A stretch of 22,961 nucleotides of DNA. Source: CAZYWA01 sp964650975 [NCBI: uncultured bacterium] (GTDB lineage Bacteria; JADJOY01). The notes beneath the pieces are model-generated. The model saw only the letters and a program-made list of their open reading frames with translations, ran no database searches and was not told the origin of the DNA. The position numbers and the translations under genes were made by a program. The DNA lies in assembly GCA_964650975.1 (NCBI GenBank), contig CAZYWA010000056.1:1-22961 (forward strand). Direction: 5' to 3'. This document shows, piece by piece, positions 1 to 6,899 of this stretch (position 1 is the stretch's first letter; every line of letters starts with the position of its first letter).

Positions 1-1156
1 TCTTGTCGATCCGCTCCTCGCGGGGCAGGCCGAGGACGTTTTCCGCCATCACGTTCTTCTGGATCTCGTCGGTGCCGCCGGCGATGTGCAGCGCGGGCGC
101 GAACAGGAACTGGTTCTGCCAGTGACCCTGGCGTAGCAGCGCGTCGGGGCCGGCGACGCGCAAGCCGAGATCCGCGGCTTTCGTGACCACGCGCGCGATG
201 CCGAGCTTCATGACCGACGCCTCGCTGGTCGGGTCCATGCCGGCGCCGAGCTTGGTGATGACCCGCGCGTTCAGGAGCTCGAGGGTCTTGGTCCAGGTGT
301 AGAGCCGCGCCAGATCGTCGCGCAGCACCGGATCGAGCCGGGACGCGTTGGCGCGCGCATGCGCGGCCAGCGTGTCGAACGAGAACATGCGCTCGATGCC
401 GCCCATGGCCATGCGCTCGTTCATGAGCGTGGTCATGGCCGCGCCCCAGCCGCCGCCCTCGGGACCGAGGCGCGCGGAGTCGGGGACGCGCACGTCGTTC
501 AGGAACACCTCGGTGAAGTGCGAGCTGCCGGTCATCTGGCGCAGCGGCCGGATCTCGAGGCCGGCGGATTTCATGTCGAGCAGGAAGTAGCTGATGCCCT
601 TGTGCTTCGGGACGTCGGGGTTGGTGCGCGCGAGCAGGATGCCGAAATCGGCGAAGTGACCGCCCGAGCACCACACCTTCTGGCCGGTCACGATCCACGA
701 GTCGCCGTCGCGGACCGCGCGCGTCGCGATGCCGGCGAGATCGGATCCGGCGCCGGGCTCGCTGAAGAGCTGGCACCAGACCTCGTCGCCGCGCAACATC
801 GGTGCGAGGTAGCGCGTTTTCTGTTGGTCGTTGCCGTGACCCATGATCGTGGGTCCGGTCATGCCGATCCCGACCACGAAGATCGATTCGCCGAGCCCGA
901 CTCGCGCCAGCTCCTGGTTCCACACGATCTGCTGGATCGGCCCGAGCCCCTTGCCGCCGAACTCGGCGGGCCAGGTGATCGCGCCCCAGCCGTGATCGAA
1001 GAGCGTGCGCTGCCAGGCCTTGGAGAGCGACACCAGCCGCTCGTCGTCGAGGTCCTCGGCGTAGTAGTCCCAGCGCTCGGTGGGCGCGTGCTTCTCGAGG
1101 AAGGCGCGCGCCTCGGTGCGGAACTCGGCTTCGAGCGGTGAATCGCGGAAGTCCAT
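1..1156 (-). CDS. Acyl-CoA dehydrogenase, FadE type (3' end beyond the window)
   Basis: FAD-dependent acyl-CoA dehydrogenase, expected to introduce an alpha,beta double bond into an acyl- or steroid-CoA thioester in the cytoplasm. About 385 residues are visible and only a few C-terminal residues should be missing, because the sequence already reaches the family's usual ending (ENVLGLPRE). The flavin/substrate motif FSEPGAGSDLA lies at about residues 131-141, and a GGTDEIQ motif near 365. In that motif Gly stands where medium-chain enzymes have their catalytic Glu, as in many FadE-type steroid enzymes, so I cannot assign the base. The ATG at 1156 is preceded by GGAG. It follows the ferredoxin gene by 25 nt on the same strand, so the two probably share a transcript. 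The family call is firm; the substrate is inferred from neighbours. Confidence 0.93.
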   Translation of the reverse strand, partial: MDFRDSPLEAEFRTEARAFLEKHAPTERWDYYAEDLDDERLVSLSKAWQRTLFDHGWGAITWPAEFGGKGLGPIQQIVWNQELARVGLGESIFVVGIGMTGPTIMGHGNDQQKTRYLAPMLRGDEVWCQLFSEPGAGSDLAGIATRAVRDGDSWIVTGQKVWCSGGHFADFGILLARTNPDVPKHKGISYFLLDMKSAGLEIRPLRQMTGSSHFTEVFLNDVRVPDSARLGPEGGGWGAAMTTLMNERMAMGGIERMFSFDTLAAHARANASRLDPVLRDDLARLYTWTKTLELLNARVITKLGAGMDPTSEASVMKLGIARVVTKAADLGLRVAGPDALLRQGHWQNQFLFAPALHIAGGTDEIQKNVMAENVLGLPREERIDK

Positions 1157-1181
1157 CGGGTACTCCGCTCTCGAGCTCTGG

Positions 1182-1376
1182 TCAGTCGTTCTCGAACTTG
1201 ATCGCGCGCTTGGGACAGCCGAGCACCGCGGCCTCGACCGCGGCGCGCAGCTCCTCGCCGGGGCGCTCGATCTTCACGTGCAGGTTGTCCTCGGCGTCGA
1301 GGCGGAAGACCTGCGGTGCCTTGCGGCAGCACACCGCGTTCGCCTCGCACAGGTCGTAGTCGATCACGATCCTCAT
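1182..1376 (-). CDS. Small ferredoxin, 3Fe-4S type
   Basis: A 64-residue acidic ferredoxin that should carry one iron-sulfur cluster and pass single electrons. Likely cluster ligands are C10, C16 and C54 (the last in the family's usual CP pair); C17 is an extra neighbouring Cys. The first motif reads CEANAVC, so Asn13 sits where a 4Fe-4S ferredoxin has its second Cys. This matches the single-cluster ferredoxins that serve cytochrome P450s in actinobacteria. One such ferredoxin belongs to the mycobacterial cholesterol regulon. No P450 or reductase is in the window. Possible partners are an unseen P450, the Rieske oxygenase at 6896 or the adjacent ACAD. The ATG at 1376 has a GGGGAG ribosome site, and its leader is full of hairpins. 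Confidence 0.92.
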   Translation of the reverse strand: MRIVIDYDLCEANAVCCRKAPQVFRLDAEDNLHVKIERPGEELRAAVEAAVLGCPKRAIKFEND

Positions 1377-1388
1377 GGATGTCTCCCC

Positions 1389-1488
1389 GGGGGGCTGTTC
1401 CAGCCCCCCGCCCCGAAAAAGACGCGACTTTTTCAGGGCCCCACCCCCCGAGCCGGCTCGCTTTGCTCGCCGCGCGCCTTCCGGCGCG
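1389..1488. other. Run of hairpins in the ferredoxin leader
   Basis: Four perfect inverted repeats follow one another in 100 nt. The first is 1389-1397 with 1401-1409 (GGGGGGCTG arm, 3-nt loop). The second is GAAAAAG/CTTTTTC at 1415-1434, extended by GCCC/GGGC outside one mismatch. The third is a 12-nt palindrome at 1449-1460. The fourth is CGCGCC/GGCGCG at 1473-1488; on the minus strand its loop is GGAA, a GNRA tetraloop. On the minus strand they would lie in the untranslated leader of the ferredoxin. They could be an attenuator, an RNA-stability element or a dispersed palindromic repeat. The function is not known. Confidence 0.6.
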
Positions 1489-1525
1489 GGCCCGTTCGAG
1501 TGGATCGGCGAGTGTGCGCTCGGCG

Positions 1526-1554
1526 TAGACAAGAACGATCTCCGCACGGATACT
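1526..1554 (+). promoter_or_regulatory. Candidate sigma70-type promoter of the catabolic operon
   Basis: TAGACA at 1526-1531 and GATACT at 1549-1554 are separated by exactly 17 nt, close to the TTGACA/TATAAT consensus. The predicted transcription start is near 1561, just before the KstR-like palindrome and about 47 nt ahead of the ATG at 1608. The two boxes fall in a relatively AT-richer patch of a very GC-rich intergenic region. Inferred from pattern only. Confidence 0.5.
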
Positions 1555-1564
1555 AGCACCGAAG

Positions 1565-1578
1565 TGAAACATGTTCTA
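1565..1578. promoter_or_regulatory. KstR-like operator
   Basis: The 14-nt site TGAAACATGTTCTA fits every fixed position of TnnAACnnGTTnnA, the known binding pattern of the mycobacterial cholesterol-catabolism repressor KstR. It lies directly after the predicted transcription start of the operon at 1608 and between two divergent transcripts, where a bound repressor would block the rightward promoter. The operon it controls encodes a KstR-like TetR protein (6219). The pattern match is seen directly; the binding is inferred. Confidence 0.62.
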
Positions 1579-1607
1579 CTTTGCTCCCGAGCGCGGGAGG
1601 AAGCCTC

Positions 1608-2792
1608 ATGCACATCGCGATGACCTCGGAGCAGACCGCGCTGCGCGACCAGCTGCGCGGCTATTTCCAGGAGCTGATGACGCCAGCGCTGGCCGCGGAA
1701 TGCGCGGTCTCGGAGGGCGGCGGACCCGAGTACCGGAAGGCGCTCAAGAAGATGGCGAGCGACGGCTGGCTCGGCATCGGCTGGCCCACCGAGTACGGCG
1801 GGCAAGGGCGCTCGGCGATCGAGCAGTACATCTTCGCCGACGAGTGCCAGCGCTCGGGCTTCCCGTTTCCGCTGCTCACGGTCGGGACGGTCGGTCCCAC
1901 GATCATGATGTACGGCAGCGACGAGCAGAAAAGCCGCATCCTGCCCAAGATCCTGAAGGGCGAGCTGCACTTCTGCATCGGCTACAGCGAGCCGGGAGCC
2001 GGCACCGACCTGGCGTCGCTCAAGACGCGCGCGGTCAAGGACGAGAAAACCGGCGAGTGGGTCATCAACGGCCAGAAGATCTTCACCAGCCTCGCCGACT
2101 TCGCGGACTTCGTGTGGCTGGCCGCGCGCACCAATCCAGAGGCACCCAAGCACGACGGCATCTCGATCTTCATCGTCCCCACCAACACACCGGGCTTTCG
2201 CTACACGCCGATCCACACGGTGGGCGACGTGACCACCACGGCGACTTACTACGACGACGTGCGCGTGCCGGAGTCGGCGCTGGTGGCGGGCGAGGGGATG
2301 GGCTGGGGCCTGATCGTGAGCCAGCTCAACCACGAGCGCGTGGCGCTGATGTCGGTGGGGCTTCTCGGGCGGCTCTACGAGGACACGCTCTCGTGGTCGA
2401 TCGAGACGCGCCGCGCCGACGGCTCGCGGGTGATCGACGAGCCGTGGATCCAGCTCAACCTGGCGCGCGCCCGCTCCAAGGTCGAGATCCTGAAGCTCCT
2501 CAACTGGCGGCAGCTCTGGAACATCACCCGCGTCGAGCCGATGAACTACGCCGAGGCGTCGACCGTGAAGGTGTTCGGCTCGGAAGGCTACATCGAGGTC
2601 TACCAGCTGCTGCTCGAGGTGCTGGGCGTCGACGGACTGGTGCGCCGCGACTCGCCGGGCGAGGTGCTCAAGGGCCGCGTCGAGCGCATGTACCGGGCGA
2701 TGCTCATCCTCACGTTCGGCGGCGGCACCAACGAGATCCAGCGCGAGCTGATCGCGATGGCCGGCCTCGCCATGCCGCGAAGCAAGAGGTGA
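1608..2792 (+). CDS. Acyl-CoA dehydrogenase, probable non-catalytic subunit of a heteromeric FadE pair
   Basis: 394-residue ACAD with the motif YSEPGAGTDLASL at about 126-138 and FGGGTNEIQR at 370-379. Gly replaces the Glu of the medium-chain active site. At the alternative (long-chain/isovaleryl type) base position, aligned by the RxxFG-equivalent segment, I find Arg rather than Glu. Steroid-degrading actinobacteria use alpha2beta2 ACADs made of adjacent gene products in which only one subunit keeps the base. This protein would be the subunit without it, paired with the product at 2796. The ATG at 1608 is chosen because GGGAGGA precedes it by 6 nt; an in-frame TTG at 1581 has no such site. 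First gene of the rightward operon, with promoter and KstR-like box just upstream. Confidence 0.93.
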   Translation: MHIAMTSEQTALRDQLRGYFQELMTPALAAECAVSEGGGPEYRKALKKMASDGWLGIGWPTEYGGQGRSAIEQYIFADECQRSGFPFPLLTVGTVGPTIMMYGSDEQKSRILPKILKGELHFCIGYSEPGAGTDLASLKTRAVKDEKTGEWVINGQKIFTSLADFADFVWLAARTNPEAPKHDGISIFIVPTNTPGFRYTPIHTVGDVTTTATYYDDVRVPESALVAGEGMGWGLIVSQLNHERVALMSVGLLGRLYEDTLSWSIETRRADGSRVIDEPWIQLNLARARSKVEILKLLNWRQLWNITRVEPMNYAEASTVKVFGSEGYIEVYQLLLEVLGVDGLVRRDSPGEVLKGRVERMYRAMLILTFGGGTNEIQRELIAMAGLAMPRSKR

Positions 2793-2795
2793 TGC

Positions 2796-3962
2796 ATGGA
2801 CTTCTCGTTCAGCGAGGAAGAGGTTGCACTGAAGGACCTCGCCACGAAGATTTTCGACGGCTGTGTGAAGGTCGAGGATCTGCGCGCGATGGAGGCCGGC
2901 GCCGACTGGTTCCACCGCAAGCTCTGGGAGGAGCTGGCGAAGGCGGGGCTCTTGGGCGTGGGGCTCGCGGCCGACGTGGGCGGCGGCGAGATGGGCTTCA
3001 TCGCCACGGCGCTCTTGCTGGAGCAGGTCGGGCGAACGGTGGCGCCGATTCCCGCGCTCGCGACGCTGGTCATGGCTGCATTGCCGATCGACCGGTTCGG
3101 TAGCCCGGCGCAGCGCGAGCGCTGGCTGCCCCGGGTCGTCAACGGCGAGCTCGTGCTGAGCGCGGCGCTGAGCGAGGCCGTGCAAGCGGACCCGCTCGAG
3201 CCCTCGACCACGGCGCGGCGCGACGGCAAGGGCTGGAAGCTCGACGGAGTGAAGATCGCGGTGCCCGCGGCGTCGTTCGCCGAGCGGGTGCTGGTGCCGG
3301 CCACGACGCCCGACGGACAGGTCGTGGTGGCGCTGGTCGATCCCAAGGCGAGTGGCGTCACCCTCGAGAAGCAGATCCTCACGACGCTCGAGCCGCATCA
3401 CCGCATGACGCTCGCCGGTGTCCGGGTGGACGACGCCGACGTGCTCGGCGACGCCAAGCGCGGCCGCGAGATCCTGGGCTTCATCGTGGATCACACGCTG
3501 GCGGGCCTCTGCATCACCGAAGTGGGCTGCGCCGAGCGCGGCATCCGCATGATGGCCGAGTACACGAGCACGCGAGTGCAGTTCGGGCGGCCCATCGCGA
3601 CGTTCCAGGCGGTCGCGCAGCGCGCCGGCGACGCGTACATCGACGTCGAAGCGGTGCGGCTCTCGGCCTGGCAAGCGGTGTGGCGCCTCTCCGCCGGGCT
3701 CGAGTCGAGCGAGGAGCTGGCGATCGCCAAGTTCTGGGCGGCGGAAGGCGGGCACCGCGCGCTCTACGCGGCGCAGCACCTCCACGGCGGCATCGGCGTC
3801 GACACCGACTATCCGTTGCACCGCTATTACCTGCTGTCGAAGCAGATCGAGCTCACGCTCGGGAGCGCCAAGGTGCAGCTCGCGCGTCTGGGATCGATCC
3901 TCGCCACCAAGGGTGCGGCGGCGCCTGAGGCCACCGAGCCACGTCGCGCGCAGGCCGGCTGA
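2796..3962 (+). CDS. Acyl-CoA dehydrogenase, probable catalytic subunit of the FadE pair
   Basis: 388-residue ACAD. Aligning its YTSTRVQFGRP segment (256-266) with YVKQRKAFG of long-chain acyl-CoA dehydrogenase places Glu247 (in GCAERG) at the position of that enzyme's catalytic base. The C-terminal part (LHGGIGVDTDYPLHRYY) is typical of the FadE26/FadE28-like group. Expected role: alpha,beta-dehydrogenation of an acyl or steroid side-chain CoA, in complex with the product of 1608. The ATG lies 3 nt after the upstream stop, with AGAGGTGA as ribosome site overlapping that stop, so the two subunits are probably made in step. The family is sure; the heteromer and substrate are inferred from adjacency and residue pattern. 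Confidence 0.93.
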   Translation: MDFSFSEEEVALKDLATKIFDGCVKVEDLRAMEAGADWFHRKLWEELAKAGLLGVGLAADVGGGEMGFIATALLLEQVGRTVAPIPALATLVMAALPIDRFGSPAQRERWLPRVVNGELVLSAALSEAVQADPLEPSTTARRDGKGWKLDGVKIAVPAASFAERVLVPATTPDGQVVVALVDPKASGVTLEKQILTTLEPHHRMTLAGVRVDDADVLGDAKRGREILGFIVDHTLAGLCITEVGCAERGIRMMAEYTSTRVQFGRPIATFQAVAQRAGDAYIDVEAVRLSAWQAVWRLSAGLESSEELAIAKFWAAEGGHRALYAAQHLHGGIGVDTDYPLHRYYLLSKQIELTLGSAKVQLARLGSILATKGAAAPEATEPRRAQAG

Positions 3963-4010
3963 GCGGCGCGCATCCGGAATCGACGTCACCGACGACGAGG
4001 GAAGGGCACG

Positions 4011-5618
4011 ATGGAGTTCAATCTCGCAGATCTCTGGGAGTGCGTGGTCGACAACGTCGCCGACCGCGAGGCGATCGTGTGCGGATCGCGCCGGCTCACG
4101 TTCCGCGAGGCCGACGAGCGCGCCAACCGGCTCGCGCACGCGCTCGCGGCACGCGGCATCGGCAAGGACGACCGCGTCGGCCTCTATCTCTTGAACGGCT
4201 CCGAGTACATGGAAGGATCGCTCGCCGCGCACAAGATCCGCGCCGTGCCGATCAACGTGAACTACCGCTACGCCGAGGACGAGCTGCGCTACCTGTTCAA
4301 GGACGCGGGGCTCAAGGCGCTGATCTTCCATCGCGAGTTCGCGCCCAAGGTGGCGGCGGTGCGCGGCGAGTTTCCGGCGCTCGCGCATTTCATCCACGTG
4401 GACGACGGCTCGAACGCGGACGTGTCGTCGATCGGCTCCGCGGAGTACGAGAGCGTTCTGGCGGGCGCATCGCCGGCGCGCGACTTCCCGGCGCGCTCGG
4501 CCGACGATCTCTACGTGCTCTACACCGGCGGCACCACCGGCATGCCGAAGGGCGTCATGTGGCGCCAGGAAGATCTCTTCATGGCAGCGCTGGGCGGCGG
4601 CAACGTCGGCGGGCCGCCCCTCGAGAAGCCCGAGGACATCGGACCCAAGTCGTGCTCGCGTCCGCAGTTCGTGATGATCCCGGCGGCGCCGCTCATGCAC
4701 GGCTCGGCGCAGTGGGCGGCGTTCATCGCGCTCATGTCCGGCGACAAGATCGTGATCCCCACCTCCAAGAAGTTCGACCCCGATCTGATCTGGCGCTTGG
4801 TCGGCGAAGAGAAGGTCAACCAGTTCGCGCTGGTCGGCGATGCGATGGCGCGTCCGCTCGCGGAGCAGCTGGCCGCGAATCCCGGGAAGTACGACACCTC
4901 GACGCTCTTCGTGGTCGGCTCGGGCGGCGCCGTCTTCTCGCAGGCGGTCAAGAAGCAGTTCCTCGACCAGCTGCCCAACGCGATGATCTTCGACGGCTTC
5001 GGCGGCTCGGAGGTCGGCCACCAGGGGACGGGCACCGGCGAGGAGAGCGCGCCGCGGTTCCGCGTCGACGAGCGGACCGGTGTCTTCGATCCCACGACAC
5101 TGGCGCCGATCGAGCCGGGCTCGGGGCAGGTGGGCCGTCTCGGCAAGACCGGCCACATCCCGCTCGGCTACTGGAACGATCCCGAGAAGACCGCGAAGAC
5201 GTTCTTCCACATCGGCGGCAAGCGCTGGGTGCTGCCGGGCGACATGGCGTCGATCGAGCCCGACGGCACCATCACGCTCTTCGGCCGTGAGTCGGTGTGC
5301 ATCAACTCGGGCGGCGAGAAGATCTTCACCGAGGAAGTCGAAGCGGCGCTGCGCTCCCACGAGAAGGTGTTCGACGCGATCGTGGTGGGCGTTCCCGACG
5401 AGCGCTTCGGCCAGCGGGTCGCCGCCGTGGTCCAGGCTCGCCCCGGCTCGGCCCCGACGCTCGACGAGCTGGTGGCCCACTGCCGCACCAAGATCGCGGG
5501 CTACAAGGTCCCGCGCCAGCTGCACCTGGTCCCCGAAGTGGTCCGCCAGCCGAGCGGCAAGCCCGACTTCAAGTGGGCCAAGGCCGTCGCCACCGGAGTG
5601 GCGCCGGTCGCGCGCTGA
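4011..5618 (+). CDS. Acyl-CoA / steroid-CoA ligase, FadD type
   Basis: 535-residue adenylate-forming ligase that should activate a carboxylic acid with ATP and CoA, supplying the substrate for the ACAD pair upstream. The P-loop YTGGTTGMPKG lies at about 171-181 and continues VMWRQEDLF, a form I associate with FadD19/FadD3-like steroid-acid ligases. FGGSEVGHQGTG is the A5-type motif. GDMASIEPDGTITLFGR followed by ESVCINSGGEKI is the hinge region and A8 loop. SGKPDFKWAK near the end supplies the adenylation lysine at about 517. Length is normal for the group. The ATG is preceded by GAGGGAAGGG, 48 nt after the ACAD. The ligase family is sure; a steroid substrate is inferred. Confidence 0.95.
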   Translation: MEFNLADLWECVVDNVADREAIVCGSRRLTFREADERANRLAHALAARGIGKDDRVGLYLLNGSEYMEGSLAAHKIRAVPINVNYRYAEDELRYLFKDAGLKALIFHREFAPKVAAVRGEFPALAHFIHVDDGSNADVSSIGSAEYESVLAGASPARDFPARSADDLYVLYTGGTTGMPKGVMWRQEDLFMAALGGGNVGGPPLEKPEDIGPKSCSRPQFVMIPAAPLMHGSAQWAAFIALMSGDKIVIPTSKKFDPDLIWRLVGEEKVNQFALVGDAMARPLAEQLAANPGKYDTSTLFVVGSGGAVFSQAVKKQFLDQLPNAMIFDGFGGSEVGHQGTGTGEESAPRFRVDERTGVFDPTTLAPIEPGSGQVGRLGKTGHIPLGYWNDPEKTAKTFFHIGGKRWVLPGDMASIEPDGTITLFGRESVCINSGGEKIFTEEVEAALRSHEKVFDAIVVGVPDERFGQRVAAVVQARPGSAPTLDELVAHCRTKIAGYKVPRQLHLVPEVVRQPSGKPDFKWAKAVATGVAPVAR

Positions 5619-5656
5619 CACCAAGCCAACCGAAATCGAAGACCCGAGAGGAACGC

Positions 5657-6214
5657 ATGGGCCACGTGTTCGATCCCGAAGTGCTGGCCGAGATCACCAA
5701 GAAGGGCGTCGGCCTGCCGCACGACCAGATGTTCCGCGCCATCCACGCGGCGCTCTACGAGCGCTATCCCCGGCACATCCACCCCGAGATCCGCTGGATC
5801 TTCAACAACGCGGGCGGGGCGATGGGCCAGATGACGCTGCTGCACGCGTCGCTCAGCGAGTACCTGATCTTCTTCGGCACGCCGATCGGCACCGAAGGGC
5901 ACTCGGGACGCTACGTCACCTCGGTCTGGGACTTCATGATCGAGGGCGAGATGTGGTGCTACATCGAGGGCGAGACCGAGCGCACCGTGTACGTGCCCGG
6001 GCAGTACGCGCACCTGGGCAAGAACAAGGTCAAGGGCTACCGGATCCCCGATCACGGCTGGATGCTCGAGTACGGCCGCGGGCCGATCCCCACGATGCTG
6101 CCCTTCGGCCTCGCCGACTCGGTTTTCTCGACCGTCGACTACAAGTGCGTCTTCCGCACGCTCTGGATGTACGGCCAGCTAGTCGTGAAGGAGCTCTTGC
6201 AAGGCAAGGTGTGA
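5657..6214 (+). CDS. ERG2 / sigma-1 receptor family protein (sterol C8-C7 isomerase-like)
   Basis: A 185-residue protein that aligns from near its start to near its end with human sigma-1 receptor and fungal ERG2, the sterol C8-C7 isomerase. Matching blocks recalled from the human protein include NAGG.MG.M.LLHASLSEY (51-69), GHSGRY (81-86), WMLEYGRG (135-142) and LADSVFST (152-159). A constant offset of 34 without gaps places D92 and E138 on sigma-1 D126 and E172, the acidic pair in the ligand pocket, and Y69 and F73 on Y103 and F107. The N-terminal membrane helix of the eukaryotic proteins is absent, so only the cupin-like catalytic domain is present. No signal peptide is seen. AGAGGA precedes the ATG. 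It sits in a steroid-type operon. Family membership is near certain; isomerase activity is inferred. Confidence 0.93.
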   Translation: MGHVFDPEVLAEITKKGVGLPHDQMFRAIHAALYERYPRHIHPEIRWIFNNAGGAMGQMTLLHASLSEYLIFFGTPIGTEGHSGRYVTSVWDFMIEGEMWCYIEGETERTVYVPGQYAHLGKNKVKGYRIPDHGWMLEYGRGPIPTMLPFGLADSVFSTVDYKCVFRTLWMYGQLVVKELLQGKV

Positions 6215-6218
6215 ACCC

Positions 6219-6899
6219 ATGGCAACCAAACGCCGCCGCACCGCCGCATTGACGGCGACTTCCAAGCCTCGCGGTACCCGTGCCCGCCGCACCGACCGGC
6301 GCCGCGAGGAGCCGTCGGAGCGGATCGTCGCGACCGCGATCGAGCTGGCGGAGCGCGGCGGCTTCGACGCGGTCCGGCTGCGCGACGTGGCGCAGCACGC
6401 CGAGGTGGCCCTCGGCACGCTCTACCGGCGCTTCCGCAGCAAGGAAGACATCCTGGTCGCGGCGCTCGAGCAGGAAGCCGAACGGCTCGAGGAGCAGCTC
6501 GCCGCCCGTCCGATCCACGATCCCGAGCCGCTCGATCGCGTGACGTCGTTCTTCCGCGCGGCCACCAAGCTTCTGACCAGCCGCCCCAACCTCGCGCGCG
6601 CCGTGATCCGCGCGGTGGCGTCGGGCGACGTCGAGGCGATGGGGAAGGTCGCGTCGTTCCATTCGCGCATCAGCCGGCTCATCACCGACGCGTTACGCGG
6701 CGAAGGCCCGAGCAACGGCAACGGCGCCGCGCCCGAGCCCAGCGAGACCGAGTTCACGGTGGCGCACCTGCTGCAGCAGATCTGGTTCGCGGCGCTGGTG
6801 GGATGGGCGGGCGGCTTGAGCGACAAGAATGACGTCGCGGCGCAGGTGCGTTTCGCCGCCGATCTGATCCTGCGCGGCGCCGCCAGCGTCGCGCCGTGA
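6219..6899 (+). CDS. TetR-family repressor, KstR-like
   Basis: 226-residue TetR regulator. A basic N-terminal tail (1-30) leads into the helix-turn-helix at about 54-73, whose recognition helix reads VALGTLYRRF, followed by SKEDILVAALE. The ligand-binding domain has NLARAVIRA, an acidic DVEAMGKVASF stretch and a late WFAALVGWAGG segment. This matches the layout I recall for mycobacterial KstR, which binds steroid-CoA intermediates and represses cholesterol genes. A perfect KstR-pattern box lies in front of the operon at 1565-1578, so autoregulation together with the operon is likely. It begins 4 nt after the ERG2-like gene, and its stop overlaps the start of the Rieske gene. TetR family is sure; the KstR assignment is moderate. 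Confidence 0.9.
   Translation: MATKRRRTAALTATSKPRGTRARRTDRRREEPSERIVATAIELAERGGFDAVRLRDVAQHAEVALGTLYRRFRSKEDILVAALEQEAERLEEQLAARPIHDPEPLDRVTSFFRAATKLLTSRPNLARAVIRAVASGDVEAMGKVASFHSRISRLITDALRGEGPSNGNGAAPEPSETEFTVAHLLQQIWFAALVGWAGGLSDKNDVAAQVRFAADLILRGAASVAP

Noticed and set aside
1182-5624. A very long open frame on the minus strand, about 1480 codons, opposite the ACAD and ligase genes
   Set aside because: It is the antisense shadow of GC-rich codons: rich in Arg, Ala, His and Gly with no family features. The genes on the other strand have clear motifs. Only its last 64 codons (ferredoxin) are real.
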